Part shown: one piece after another, positions 43,691 through 52,760 of the stretch
Layout of the letters: the number at the start of each line of letters is the position of its first letter
Position numbering within the stretch: the first letter of the stretch is position 1
Origin: CAXMQZ01 sp963707075
Lineage (GTDB): Bacteria > Acidobacteriota > Thermoanaerobaculia > Multivoradales > JAHEKO01
Reading direction: 5' to 3'
NCBI GenBank assembly: GCA_963707075.1
Contig: CAVPOX010000002.1
Coordinates: forward strand, 248,001-312,000
DNA length: 64,000 nucleotides
Program-made: the position numbers and the translations under genes
The notes under the pieces: generated by a model
Database searches by the model: none
What the model saw: only the letters and a program-made list of their open reading frames with translations
Told to the model about the DNA's origin: nothing

Positions 43691-44329
43691 CTACCGCGTC
43701 ACCCAGGTGTCCAACTTGAACTCACGGCGAATCCGCTCCGCCACCGACTCGGCACTTGCCAGCTCCGAATAGGGCCCTATTCGCACTCGCATCATCGTCT
43801 GGTTCCCCACTTCGACCGGGGAAAGAAAGGCGGGGAACCCACCATCATTGAGCTGCTTGAGCAGGCGACGGGCCTGCACTTCATCGGCTGACGAGAAGAC
43901 CTGAATGACATAGGAGCCGAGTGGTGCAGTCTCGGCCACCGCGGCTTTCCCCACCGACTCCTCGACCACTGGTGGCGGCTCGGCCGCAGCCGCTTCAGGC
44001 TCGTTGCCCGCAACGTCCTCGAGCAGTGTCGTTCCGGGTTTGGGCGCCTCCGCGATCTCGGCCAGGCTGGGCTCCTGCTCGGCGGGCCCCTCACGATCGG
44101 CGAAGAAATGCAGCTCTCCAACGGCTACTCCGTCCTCGGCCTCTCCCTCCGCAGTGTCGACTGGCCCTGACGCGACCTCGCTCATGCCGACAGGTGCGTC
44201 TCGCCTGCCGACCCAGACTCCAGAGAAGAAAGCCGCCACCACACAGATCAGCAGAACCACAAAAACAATCAGGACCTGCCGGTTGGTGAGGGCGATCTCG
44301 TAGTAGCTCGGCTCGTGCGAGTGGCTCAC
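43691..44329 (-). CDS. SPOR domain membrane protein
   Basis: A 212-residue protein. A short cytoplasmic N-terminus (SHSHEPSYYEIALTNRQ) leads into one transmembrane helix (VLIVFVVLLICVVAAFFSGVWVG), then an acidic Pro/Ala-rich linker. A C-terminal SPOR domain follows (residues 135-212: Y-V-I-Q-V-F-S-S, M-R-V-R-I-G-P-Y). SPOR domains bind denuded septal peptidoglycan. The GTG at 44329 is chosen because AGAGGA lies 10 nt upstream; a longer frame overlaps the slipin gene. Confidence 0.87.
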   Translation of the reverse strand: MSHSHEPSYYEIALTNRQVLIVFVVLLICVVAAFFSGVWVGRRDAPVGMSEVASGPVDTAEGEAEDGVAVGELHFFADREGPAEQEPSLAEIAEAPKPGTTLLEDVAGNEPEAAAAEPPPVVEESVGKAAVAETAPLGSYVIQVFSSADEVQARRLLKQLNDGGFPAFLSPVEVGNQTMMRVRIGPYSELASAESVAERIRREFKLDTWVTR

Positions 44330-44348
44330 GATTGGAATTCCTCTAGGG

Positions 44349-45113
44349 TCAGTTCTCGCTATCGCTGCGAGACGACTTGAAAGCCTGGAACATATCGATC
44401 GGTAGCGGGAAAATAATCGTCGAGTTCTGCTCCGCGGCAATCTCCGTCAAGGTCTGAAGATAACGCAGCTGCAGGGTCGTCGGGTTCATGCTGATGACAT
44501 TCGCAGCTTCAGCGAGAGCTTTCGAGGCCTGCAACTCACCCTCGGCGTGAATGATCTTGGCCCGCTTCTCACGCTCGGCTTCGGCCTGCTTGGCCATGGC
44601 TCGCTGCATCTCCTGGGGCAGATCGACATGCTTGACCTCCACCGATGAGACCTTGATACCCCAGGGATCGGTGTGTGCATCGATTATGGACTGCAATTGA
44701 TCGTTGAGCTTCTCTCTTTCGGAGAGGAGCTCGTCGAGCTCGGCCTGTCCCAGGACTGAACGCAAGGTCGTCTGGGCCATCTGACTGGTGGCAAAGAGGT
44801 AGTTCTCTACCTCCACCACTGCCTTCAAAGGGTCGACCACCCGAAAATACACCACGGCGTTTACCTTGACCGAGACGTTGTCCTTGGTGATCACATCCTG
44901 CGACGGCACATCGTGCACCACGGTCCGCAACGACACTTTGACCATGCGGTCGATGGGCCAGAAAATCAGCACAAGGCCGGGCCCTTTCGGTTTGCCCAGC
45001 AATCTGCCAAGTCGAAAGACTACGGCCCGTTCGTACTCATTCAAGACATTGACCCAACGGCTGAGAAAAATCAGCCCGAGCACCACGACGACAATCAGTC
45101 CATAGAGCGTCAT
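44349..45113 (-). CDS. Slipin (stomatin/SPFH family) membrane protein
   Basis: A 254-residue SPFH protein. The N-terminal hydrophobic anchor (LYGLIVVVVLGLIFL) is followed by the stomatin core, with N-E-Y-E-R-A-V-V-F-R-L-G-R, V-P-S-Q-D-V-I-T-K-D-N-V, A-Q-T-T-L-R-S-V-L-G and the Glu-rich coiled coil A-K-Q-A-E-A-E-R-E-K-R-A-K. Slipin and NfeD are classic partners; their genes overlap by 4 bp here. They probably organise inner-membrane microdomains and quality control. Confidence 0.94.
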   Translation of the reverse strand: MTLYGLIVVVVLGLIFLSRWVNVLNEYERAVVFRLGRLLGKPKGPGLVLIFWPIDRMVKVSLRTVVHDVPSQDVITKDNVSVKVNAVVYFRVVDPLKAVVEVENYLFATSQMAQTTLRSVLGQAELDELLSEREKLNDQLQSIIDAHTDPWGIKVSSVEVKHVDLPQEMQRAMAKQAEAEREKRAKIIHAEGELQASKALAEAANVISMNPTTLQLRYLQTLTEIAAEQNSTIIFPLPIDMFQAFKSSRSDSEN

Positions 45114-46480
45114 ACGACCTCTCCTTTGGGTTCAGATGATGCTGTTGCCTGCGGACGAACCCGCAGGATCATGCCATCCACGCTATCAATCTCGACTGGG
45201 GAACCGGCGGCGATCGGTGTCTCCGAAACAGCGTTCCAGATCTCCCCATGCACAAACACCTTGCCCTTTCCATCGATGGCCGTCCGCGCCACACCCGTCT
45301 TGTGGACCAGACCCTCTGATCCCGTGGCGACCTGGGCTCCGAGGGAGCGGACTACGAGAGTGACCAGCAAGGCAACCACGACCAAAGTGAAGGCTGCCAT
45401 GCTAGCGATCACCTCGAGGCTGACGCGAATCGCCGGATCAGCGCTCTTGAACAGCATCAACGAGCCGATGACCAACGAGACCACCCCCGCCACGGTCAAC
45501 AGCCCGTAGCTGACTACCTTGACTTCGGCGATGAAGAAGATCATCGCCAGAAAGATCAACGCGATCCCCGCGTAGTTGACCGGCAGAACGGAAAGGGCGA
45601 AAAAGGCCAGAATGAGGCAGATTCCGCCGACCACTCCAGGTAGCACGGCTCCTGGATTGGACAGCTCGAAATAGAGACCCAATCCGCCAAGCGTCATCAG
45701 AATGTAAGCGACATTTGGGTGGGCGATGGCTGAGAGAAAGCGGCGAAAACCGGTCATTTCGAGGGTCTCGACCTGCGATCCTGCGGTGGCCAGCACCCGC
45801 ACCTCTTCCCCTTCGGGCGCGATTTCCAGCCCGTCGATCTTCTCGAGAAGATCTCCCAGGTCGTCGGCGACCAGATCGATCAGGTTGTTCTCCAGCGCTT
45901 CGTATTCGGTGAACGACTTGCTATCGACCACGGCCGACTGTGCCAGCTCGGCGTTGCGGCCGTTGCGCGTGGCAAGGGAGCGAATGGTTGCCGCCGCGTC
46001 CTCCTCGACCTTGGCGCCCATATCCCCTTCGATGTCTTCCCCACTGCCTCCCACTGGATGCGCAGCGCCGGTATTGGTGCCCGGCGCCATGGCGGCTACG
46101 TCGGCTGCCATGAGCAGGAAGAATCCGGCAGAGGCTGCTTGCGCCCCGGAGGGAGAGACAAAGACCACTACCGGTGTCGCGGCGCCCATCATGGCCCTGA
46201 AGATGTCTCGGGTCGACGTCAACAGACCGCCTGGTGTCGACAACTCGATAACGAACAGCGCCGCATCCTCCCGGTCAGCGACTGCCAGAGACTCGATGAT
46301 GAACTCCGCCGCTACTGGATGGATGATGCTGTCGATGCGCACCCGGAACACTTTCCGCGGAGGGTCTTCTCCGGCCGAGGGCTCCAGATCGGACCCCGTA
46401 AGCATCCCTGGCACAGCCAGGCAAAGCAGTAAGAGCAAGGGACCCACAACAGGGAATAGAGGTCGTAATTTCATCCGCAT
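45110..46480 (-). CDS. nfeD: NfeD-type membrane serine protease
   Basis: A 456-residue long-form NfeD. A signal-like N-terminus is followed by a ClpP-like serine protease domain (residues 45-230: S-T-P-G-G-L-L-T-S-T-R-D, S-P-S-G-A-Q-A-A-S-A-G). Several transmembrane helices follow (about 265-385), then a C-terminal OB-fold. The nucleophilic Ser is in A-A-S-A-G. It begins the nine-gene minus-strand chain through to the alpha/beta hydrolase. Confidence 0.92.
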   Translation of the reverse strand: MRMKLRPLFPVVGPLLLLLCLAVPGMLTGSDLEPSAGEDPPRKVFRVRIDSIIHPVAAEFIIESLAVADREDAALFVIELSTPGGLLTSTRDIFRAMMGAATPVVVFVSPSGAQAASAGFFLLMAADVAAMAPGTNTGAAHPVGGSGEDIEGDMGAKVEEDAAATIRSLATRNGRNAELAQSAVVDSKSFTEYEALENNLIDLVADDLGDLLEKIDGLEIAPEGEEVRVLATAGSQVETLEMTGFRRFLSAIAHPNVAYILMTLGGLGLYFELSNPGAVLPGVVGGICLILAFFALSVLPVNYAGIALIFLAMIFFIAEVKVVSYGLLTVAGVVSLVIGSLMLFKSADPAIRVSLEVIASMAAFTLVVVALLVTLVVRSLGAQVATGSEGLVHKTGVARTAIDGKGKVFVHGEIWNAVSETPIAAGSPVEIDSVDGMILRVRPQATASSEPKGEVV

Positions 46481-46597
46481 GGCCTTGATCGCCCGTCCAC
46501 TTACCCAGTATAGCCCGCACCCCAGCAGCCCTCAATGTGGAGTGGCTTCCGCGGCGCTGACCGGACTCGGTGGACCTGGACCCGCGCGCAACGAATT

Positions 46598-47695
46598 CTA
46601 CTTCCATCGAGCCACGAAGACATTGGTCTCACCGCTCTTCCCCTGGTTTCGATTCGAAGAGAAGGCGAGCCACTCGCCATCGGGCGAGAAGATCGGGAAA
46701 CCATCGAAACCCGGGTGATAGGTGATTCGCTCGAGGTTGGTTCCATCGACGTTGATCGCCCAGATATCGAACTCGCGGCCCGAGGCATCACCGTGATTGG
46801 TGGAGAACAGTACCCGTTCACCGGATGGAAAAAAGAAAGGGGCGAAAGACGCGGCACCCAGATTGGTAATCTGCTTCACGTTACTACCGTCAGCGTCGGC
46901 GACAAAGATCTCCAGCTTCGACGGCCGGACCTTGTCTTCGGCCAACAGTCTCTGATAGTCGCCCAACTCCTCTCCTGCCTGCGGTCGCGAAGCCCGCCAG
47001 ACAATCTTGGAACAGTCCGATGAGAAGAAGGCACCACCATCGTAACCCGGCGTATGCGTTAGCCGCTGGAGATTCTCACCATCGGCATCCATGCGATAGA
47101 GCTCCAGGTCTCCGTCACGAGTCGAGGTGAAGACAATCGAGCCGTCGGTGGCGCAGACCGTTGCCTCGGCGTCGTAAAACCCGGAGTCTGTCAACCTCAC
47201 CAGGTCTGAACCATCGAGGCGCACGCTGAAGATGTCGAAGCTGTCATAGAGCGGCCAGACATACCCTTGAGAAAAATCGGGGACGGGCGGACAGTCTGCG
47301 CTCTGCAGGTGGGTCGAGGAATAGAGGATCCGCTCGCCGTCGGCGGTGAAGTGAGCACAGGTCGTGCGGCCGGTACCGGTCGATACCAGGATCGGCTCAG
47401 CCGGTTCCCCCACCGACATGCGGAAAATCTGATCGCACTGATACGGGGGCCGGGTAGATTGGAAGCTGAGCTCCTCACCATTCGGCGACCAGTAGGCCTC
47501 GGCGTTCTCACCCCCGAACGTGAGTTGACGAATACCCGAAAGATGCACCTCCTGCGGATGTACCAAATCCGCTGGTTGAACATCGGAGGCTGACGCGATT
47601 GAAGCGGCTAGCAGCAGCGTCGCCCAAGCGCCAATCGCTACCCGTCTCGCAGCCTTCGGGGTACCACCGCTCCAGGTTTCTGACAGTTCTGACAT
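46598..47695 (-). CDS. Exported TolB-like WD40/PD40 propeller protein
   Basis: A 365-residue protein with an N-terminal hydrophobic signal (GAWATLLLAASIASA). At least five PD40-type blades carry motifs such as A-Y-W-S-P-N-G-E-E-L-S-F-Q-S, T-A-D-G-E-R-I-L-Y-S-S and F-S-P-D-G-E-W-L-A-F-S-S-N. It resembles TolB C-terminal propellers but lacks the TolB N-terminal domain, and no tol/pal genes are near. An SD (AGGGAGAA) precedes the ATG. Function unknown. Confidence 0.85.
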   Translation of the reverse strand: MSELSETWSGGTPKAARRVAIGAWATLLLAASIASASDVQPADLVHPQEVHLSGIRQLTFGGENAEAYWSPNGEELSFQSTRPPYQCDQIFRMSVGEPAEPILVSTGTGRTTCAHFTADGERILYSSTHLQSADCPPVPDFSQGYVWPLYDSFDIFSVRLDGSDLVRLTDSGFYDAEATVCATDGSIVFTSTRDGDLELYRMDADGENLQRLTHTPGYDGGAFFSSDCSKIVWRASRPQAGEELGDYQRLLAEDKVRPSKLEIFVADADGSNVKQITNLGAASFAPFFFPSGERVLFSTNHGDASGREFDIWAINVDGTNLERITYHPGFDGFPIFSPDGEWLAFSSNRNQGKSGETNVFVARWK

Positions 47696-47990
47696 GCAAT
47701 TCTCCCTTCATCGGTCCGAGCGCCAAGATAAAAATCGCCGGCTGTTCACCGGGCGCAATCGGCGAAATGAACCATAGATTGTACGGAATTTCACCACCAG
47801 AGTCCCACTACTCCCCACGCCTCTCGTCCCCAGCGCTCGGCTCGGCAGGGGCTCGCGCGACGTACCTGCCGCATCGGTGCACATCGCCGTCGCCGCCAGG
47901 ACTGACTGAGCAATGGGGCAGTCTGCCGACCTCACTGCAATGAAAACGCTCGCCCGGGTCAGACCGTGAAGCGTGCTAGGATTTAACATC
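47696..47990. other. Divergent intergenic region, TolB-like / TPR genes
   Basis: A 295-bp gap with no convincing coding region. A minus-strand TACAAT at 47778-47783 may serve the TolB-like gene. A plus-strand TGC-TAGGAT at 47974-47982 lies immediately before the TPR gene. Nothing else was recognised. Confidence 0.5.
47974..47982 (+). promoter_or_regulatory. Extended -10 of a probable leaderless transcript (TPR protein)
   Basis: TGC-TAGGAT ends 8 nt before the ATG at 47991 (TAGGAT 47977-47982). Initiation would fall almost on the start codon. The alternative reading, that AGGAT is a Shine-Dalgarno, cannot be excluded here because the bases coincide. Confidence 0.4.
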
Positions 47991-49127
47991 ATGCTCGAGA
48001 AAATCAGCGCGGCAAGGCAGGGCACGAAGCGGTCGTGGGGTGGGCTGGCTACCGGTGTGCGAATTGCTCTGACAGGAGCTCCTCTCGTCCTCTCGGCAAT
48101 TCTCCTAAACGGTGCAACGGCCCCAGCGAACCTCGAGGAGGCTCTCGCGGTGCAGCGCTCGCTGGTGGCCCAAAACCCCTCGAATGCGGACCAGCTGAAT
48201 GACCTGGGCAACCTCCTGGTCCTGGCGAACGATCTCGAGGGTGCCAAGGAGGCCTACCAGCGGGCTCTCAACCTGGAACCCGCCTCCGAAACCAGCCTTT
48301 ACAATCTTGCCCTCGTGCTCCAGGAGCTGGGTAGATCCAAACAGGCGCGCCAGGCTTATCAATCGATTCTCGAAAACAATCCCGACAACGCCTGGTGTCA
48401 CTACCAGCTGGGAACTCTCTACTCGGCAAGCGGCAGTCGCTCGAAGGCGCTGGATCACTTTGCCCAAGCCTTCTCCCTCGATCGCACACTGGCCGACCCC
48501 AAGGTCAACCCACACGTCGTCGAGAACCCCCTACTCACGGACGCGCTGCTGCGGCTGTACGTCTCCAGGTCGGCTTCCAGCCGGGCTCCCAGGGTGTATC
48601 GCGAGCCGGGAAATGTTGCCGAGCTCCTGCTGCCGCCGGCACCGGAAGAACCTCCTGGGGAGGAGATGACGGCACAGGATGCGGCGCCCGCAGCGGACAG
48701 CCGGGAACGCCAGTACCGGGCCACCTTCCAGCCGCGGACGGGGGTCATCGAGTCGTCGAGCTCACCGGCCGAGGTCGAGGATCCGAATCGAACCGCCCTG
48801 AGCTCGCCGGATCGCAATCTCGATGAAACCAGCCTCGGGCCCGGCCAAGCCGACCCGGGGAGTATGGTGCCGCCGGGCTGGTCGGGGACAGCGCCCACCC
48901 TGCAGCCCGGGGTCCAACAGGGTTCATCCTTTGGGCAGAATTCGGCCGCCACCGAGGGCGCTGCCCCGCCACCAGTCAGACGGATCACTGCCGAGGATCT
49001 GCGCTCCGGAGTTGCCAGTTCCGAGGCAGAAGCTGCTCCGTTCGTTCCGGGAACCGAGAGTACGGGGCGCCTCGATATCGAGCTCATACCGGCGACCGAT
49101 GCGAGCGCGACGGTCCCCGCGAGTTGA
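47991..49127 (+). CDS. TPR repeat protein
   Basis: A 378-residue protein with an N-terminal hydrophobic segment (APLVLSAILLNGA) for export or anchoring. About three tetratricopeptide repeats span residues 35-150 (ADQLNDLGNLLVLANDLEGA, TSLYNLALVLQELGRSKQAR, AWCHYQLGTLYSASGSRSKA). A long Pro/Glu/Ser-rich unstructured tail follows. ATG 47991 is used; an in-frame GTG lies 18 nt upstream. It overlaps the membrane protein gene downstream by 4 nt. It may act as scaffold for that protein. Confidence 0.8.
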   Translation: MLEKISAARQGTKRSWGGLATGVRIALTGAPLVLSAILLNGATAPANLEEALAVQRSLVAQNPSNADQLNDLGNLLVLANDLEGAKEAYQRALNLEPASETSLYNLALVLQELGRSKQARQAYQSILENNPDNAWCHYQLGTLYSASGSRSKALDHFAQAFSLDRTLADPKVNPHVVENPLLTDALLRLYVSRSASSRAPRVYREPGNVAELLLPPAPEEPPGEEMTAQDAAPAADSRERQYRATFQPRTGVIESSSSPAEVEDPNRTALSSPDRNLDETSLGPGQADPGSMVPPGWSGTAPTLQPGVQQGSSFGQNSAATEGAAPPPVRRITAEDLRSGVASSEAEAAPFVPGTESTGRLDIELIPATDASATVPAS

Positions 49128-50959
49128 AGCCCGAGGCCAGGATGCTGGCCCTGCTCCCGGCCGTTCTGGTCGCGATTCTGACACTCTGGGCCGGCAACTT
49201 CTCCGGAGCGGCTACCGCCACCGGGGCGCTGATCACCCAGGCCGGCATTTTGGGATTCTGCCTCCTCGGCATCAGGGAGGCCCCCGACCCGTTGCGTCTT
49301 GGACTGGCGGGCCGATGGCTCCTACCGGCCCTCCTCGGGCTGATGATTGTCAGCTGGTGGTCCTCACCGGTTTCTCGCGCCGGCACCCTCGGTCTACTCC
49401 TGCTGCCGGCATTCCTGCTGATCCCGGCTTCGACAGCTCGTTGCTGGTCATCAGCCAGGGCCCTCGAACTCGGCTTGACGGCACTGGCGACCCTGGTCCT
49501 GACTGTCGCCGCTGTGGCCATCTTCACCTGGCAAACCCTGCCCTTGCCCAGGGCGGCGTTACCCCTGGGACACCATAATCTGCTGGCACTCTGGCTGGTT
49601 CTGGTTCTCCCCCTGGCCGTTGCCGGGATACGCCGGCCGGGACCGCCGCGGTGGCTGGCCTTGGCCGCAGGCACCGGTGCGTTGGCAGCCCTGGGCGCTA
49701 CCGGCTCACTTCTTGGGGCTGTGGCACTCGGAACTCAGCTGGCCATTGCATCTCTCTGGTGGCCTCGAATCCGTATCGCGGCTCTATCGCTTGCCGCGCT
49801 CGCCGCGCTCTCCACTCTTCCCCGTTGGACCGCAATCTTCCAGGCGACCGACCTCTCGGCACTGGCGAGAAGGTCGTACCTCGCAGCAGGATGGCAGGGT
49901 CTCCTCGCCCGGCCGGCGATCGGTTGGGGGCCGGGCGCCGTGCCCTGGACGCTGGGCTCCTTCATGAAGCCTGTTGCCGGAGTCCACCCGGCCAGCCAGA
50001 TCGTCGCAGATCTGCACAGCCTGCCGGCTCAGATCGGATACGAGCTCGGGTTCGCGGGGATCCTGCTTTCGTTGGCAATCGCCGGTATCTTTTCCCGGCA
50101 GCGTTGGCAGGAGAATCGGGACGATGCACAGCCGATCGTTCGCCAAACAGCCCTGCTCGGCTTGCTCGGCGGCGGAATCTTCGCGCTCGGCGCTGCTCCC
50201 CTGGCGGTGCCGGCCCTGCCCGCCACCGCCCTGGTCGTCGCGGGAGCCTCGTTCGGCGGTGGGGCGTCAGCGACCCGACGATTCAGGTCTCTTTGGTGGG
50301 CCTACGTCGCAGTCGCGGCCGTCGCGCTGTTGCCTCTCGATCGCGCCCACTTCCAGTACGACCGCGCCCGTCTGGCCCCATCTGCTCTTGAGAGCCGGTC
50401 CTGGCTCGCCAAGGCGGGGACCCTCGATCCCGGATTTCCACTTTATCTGGCGCGGGAGGCCTGGCTAGCCGCCGAGTTGCAGGGTGTCGATCAACCCACG
50501 GCCGAGCGGGCACGGCTGGCTGCCGAATTGGCGCCCGGCCTGGCGCCGCTATGGCTCGAGGCTGGCTATCTCGGCAAGACTTCTGGAGCCGACTGGGCTG
50601 CGCACGCTCTGGCGACCGCGTACTGGCTCGACCCCCTCTCGCCCCTCACAGCCTTTCATCTGATGACGGTGACTGACGATTCGACCACAGCCACGAAACT
50701 CGGTGCCGAGGCCTTGCGGGCGGAACCACGGTTGGCGGGGGCGGTGTGGTGGCTGGACCGTCCAGATCTGGCCCGCTCGGTAAGCGTTCTCGTCCAGGCT
50801 CCTGTCCCTGCACCGGGAACGATCGCACAACCCCGGGGGCCAGCTCTGGCTCTCGGTTTCGACCGCCGTCCATCCCTCGCCTTCTCGCTCTTCGCATTCA
50901 GGCGATCGCCCTGGGCGGGCAGTCTCGCTGCGGTCCAACTCGGCACGGATAGAAACTGA
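49124..50959 (+). CDS. O-antigen ligase/polymerase-like membrane protein
   Basis: A 611-residue polytopic protein with about 12 helices in residues 1-420. The segments G-H-H-N-L-L-A-L-W-L-V-L and G-P-G-A-V-P-W-T with a nearby H-S-L-P-A-Q-I-G-Y-E-L-G-F-A-G resemble the Wzy_C/WaaL superfamily, where such a periplasmic loop handles polysaccharide transfer. A soluble C-terminal part (about 430-611) looks helical and TPR-like. Start is uncertain: TTG at 49124 overlapping the TPR stop, or ATG at 49142. Substrate not assigned. Confidence 0.7.
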   Translation: MKPEARMLALLPAVLVAILTLWAGNFSGAATATGALITQAGILGFCLLGIREAPDPLRLGLAGRWLLPALLGLMIVSWWSSPVSRAGTLGLLLLPAFLLIPASTARCWSSARALELGLTALATLVLTVAAVAIFTWQTLPLPRAALPLGHHNLLALWLVLVLPLAVAGIRRPGPPRWLALAAGTGALAALGATGSLLGAVALGTQLAIASLWWPRIRIAALSLAALAALSTLPRWTAIFQATDLSALARRSYLAAGWQGLLARPAIGWGPGAVPWTLGSFMKPVAGVHPASQIVADLHSLPAQIGYELGFAGILLSLAIAGIFSRQRWQENRDDAQPIVRQTALLGLLGGGIFALGAAPLAVPALPATALVVAGASFGGGASATRRFRSLWWAYVAVAAVALLPLDRAHFQYDRARLAPSALESRSWLAKAGTLDPGFPLYLAREAWLAAELQGVDQPTAERARLAAELAPGLAPLWLEAGYLGKTSGADWAAHALATAYWLDPLSPLTAFHLMTVTDDSTTATKLGAEALRAEPRLAGAVWWLDRPDLARSVSVLVQAPVPAPGTIAQPRGPALALGFDRRPSLAFSLFAFRRSPWAGSLAAVQLGTDRN

Positions 50960-50993
50960 GATGGTCGCCCCTTCTCTGTAAGCCAACCCGGGG

Positions 50994-50999
50994 TACAAT
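50994..50999 (+). promoter_or_regulatory. Putative -10 box for parA
   Basis: TACAAT 6 nt before the 5' base of a long hairpin at 51005-51047. Predicted transcription start is about 51005-51007, so the hairpin would form the very 5' end of the mRNA. The -35 region is weak. Confidence 0.4.
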
Positions 51000-51004
51000 A
51001 GGGA

Positions 51005-51047
51005 CCGCTGCCCGGTTAGCGATCTAGCGAAAACCTCGGGGCAGTGG
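51005..51047 (+). promoter_or_regulatory. Long hairpin in the parA leader
   Basis: CCGCTGCCC (51005-51013) pairs with GGGCAGTGG (51039-51047), one G-T wobble. The inner GGTT (51014-51017) pairs with AACC (51032-51035). A 3-nt TCG bulge and a 14-nt loop complete it, 13 bp in all. The loop carries TAGCG twice-like repeats (AGCGATCTAGCGAA). The stem contains the GTG at 51044, so that start would be hidden. It is not a U-tailed terminator. It matches no riboswitch class I could recognise. Confidence 0.55.
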
Positions 51048-51076
51048 CGACGGAGGATCCGGAAGGCCGTGCGAAG

Positions 51077-51964
51077 GTGATAACCGCTGTACTGAATCGC
51101 AAGGGTGGTGTCGGCAAGACGACTACTGCTGTCAACATCGCTGCGGCGGTGGCCGCGCAGGGGTACAAGGTCCTGCTCATCGATCTCGACAGTCAGGCCT
51201 CGACCTCTCTTTCCCTGGGAGTGCCCCGCTGGGCTCTCGCCCCTTCATCCGCCGATGTGCTGCTGAACGCCACGCCGGCGGTGGAAGCCGTGAGAGCGAC
51301 CCGAGTCATGGGCCTGCACCTGATGACCGCCTCGACCGATCTGTCGAGCTTCGACCGTGAGCTCAGCGTTTTGCCCAACCGCGAAGGACGCCTGCACTCT
51401 GCACTCCGGCCCATCCGCAACCGGTACGACTACATCTTCATCGACTGTCCTTCGGTCTCCTCCCTGGCACCGCTCAACGCACTGGTCGCCGCTGATTACT
51501 ACATGGTGCCGGTTGTTCCCCACTACCTGGCCATCGAGGGAATACGTAACCTGTGCGCCTCCGCCGACCGGCTCCTGGCTCGCCTCGGAGTCCCCACCCG
51601 CCTTCTGGGTATCGTCCTGACAATGGTCGACTACCGAGCCAAGGCGACGCGAGAGAATGTCGCCAAGCTGCGCGAGGAGTTCGGCAACTCGGTTTTCGCG
51701 GTCGAGATTCGTACCAACATTCGACTGGCCGAGGCACCCGCTGCCGGGAAGACCATTTTCGAGTTCGATGACTCCTCGACGGGTGCAGACGCTTACCGGT
51801 TGGTGGCGGACGAGTTCCTCATGCGCGTCCAGGAACAGGAGGCGACCGTCGACGGCATGGAAATTGCTCAGAAGTCCGCTGGAAGATCGGACGAGAGTGA
51901 ACCCGATACCCGGGTTGGGCCGCACGACAGACCGGGAACCACCCCCCGCTCTTCTCGTATCTAG
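51077..51964 (+). CDS. ParA/MinD-type ATPase, orphan
   Basis: A 295-residue ParA-family ATPase. The deviant Walker A K-G-G-V-G-K-T-T lies at residues 9-16, followed by D-L-D-S-Q-A-S-T-S (Walker A') and I-D-C-P-S-V-S (Walker B). The GTG at 51077 is chosen because family similarity begins at I-T-A-V-L-N-R-K-G-G and GGAAGG lies upstream. An earlier in-frame GTG (51044) falls inside a hairpin. No parB or parS is visible. The last 35 residues are polar and disordered. Next gene is tonB, 38 nt downstream. It may position an envelope complex instead of DNA. Confidence 0.88.
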   Translation: MITAVLNRKGGVGKTTTAVNIAAAVAAQGYKVLLIDLDSQASTSLSLGVPRWALAPSSADVLLNATPAVEAVRATRVMGLHLMTASTDLSSFDRELSVLPNREGRLHSALRPIRNRYDYIFIDCPSVSSLAPLNALVAADYYMVPVVPHYLAIEGIRNLCASADRLLARLGVPTRLLGIVLTMVDYRAKATRENVAKLREEFGNSVFAVEIRTNIRLAEAPAAGKTIFEFDDSSTGADAYRLVADEFLMRVQEQEATVDGMEIAQKSAGRSDESEPDTRVGPHDRPGTTPRSSRI

Positions 51965-52002
51965 AGTCTGGGTGCCCTTGACGGGCAGCAAGCGAACTCG
52001 CC

Positions 52003-52752
52003 ATGTTCGAAAAGAGTTCTTCCTGGCAGCAATACAAGCAGGACCGGCCGAAGACCATCAGGGTCCATCTCGGTCACGTACCCGTGTTGGATACCGAAGG
52101 CGAGGAGCGCGAGGCCAAGGTGCGCTTTCGTATCGCCGTGGTAGTGGCGCTGATCGTCCACCTCGCCCTGGCGATCATCACGTTTCCCGAGATGGCTGCC
52201 AAGCCACTTCGCGTAGGCCCCAAACAGCAGGTCTATGTCGTTCAACAGGTGAAGTTCAAACCCCCTGCTCCCCAGACCACTCAGCAGGCCCCCAAACAGA
52301 AGCAGAAAGCAAAGAAGATTCCGATCCCCGATCCGACCCCGGATGAGCCGGAACCCATCATCAGGGAGGAGGTCGAAGTCCCCGAAGTCGACCTTTCCGA
52401 CCTCGATTCGGTGGTCTTCGGCGCGGAGTCGATTCCGGCTGTTCCGGGAGGGATGGGTCGGTGGCCAATGAAGGTCGGTGGCGGGGTGCTGCCACCCCGG
52501 AAGATCTATACCCCGCAACCCGTCTATACGGAGGAGGCCCGGCTCGGTCGAATCCAGGGGGTGGTCATCCTCGAGGCCATCATCGACGAGAAGGGCTCGG
52601 TCCAGCAGGTCAAGGTTCTCAAGGGCCTGCCCATGGGCCTCAGCGAGTCGGCGGCCAAGACGGCCCGCGAATGGACTTTCGAACCCGCTACGCTCGATGG
52701 CCAGCCGGTTCCGGTCTACTTCAATCTGACCGTCCGGTTCTCCCTGCAGTGA
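52003..52752 (+). CDS. TonB-family energy transducer
   Basis: A 249-residue TonB protein. An unusually long cytoplasmic N-terminus (about 42 residues) precedes one transmembrane helix (residues 43-61). A Pro/Lys-rich periplasmic spacer follows (PPAPQTTQQAPKQKQKAKK), then a TonB C-terminal domain (about 165-249: P-V-Y-T-E-E-A-R-L-G-R-I-Q-G-V-V). It should transmit proton-motive energy from an ExbB/ExbD pair, not present here, to outer-membrane receptors. It directly follows parA. Confidence 0.9.
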   Translation: MFEKSSSWQQYKQDRPKTIRVHLGHVPVLDTEGEEREAKVRFRIAVVVALIVHLALAIITFPEMAAKPLRVGPKQQVYVVQQVKFKPPAPQTTQQAPKQKQKAKKIPIPDPTPDEPEPIIREEVEVPEVDLSDLDSVVFGAESIPAVPGGMGRWPMKVGGGVLPPRKIYTPQPVYTEEARLGRIQGVVILEAIIDEKGSVQQVKVLKGLPMGLSESAAKTAREWTFEPATLDGQPVPVYFNLTVRFSLQ

Positions 52753-52760
52753 CTGGGTTC

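Noticed and set aside
51044..51076. GTG at 51044 as the parA start
   Set aside because: It is buried in a 13-bp hairpin and adds 11 residues without family similarity; GTG 51077 fits the ParA N-terminus. Not excluded entirely.
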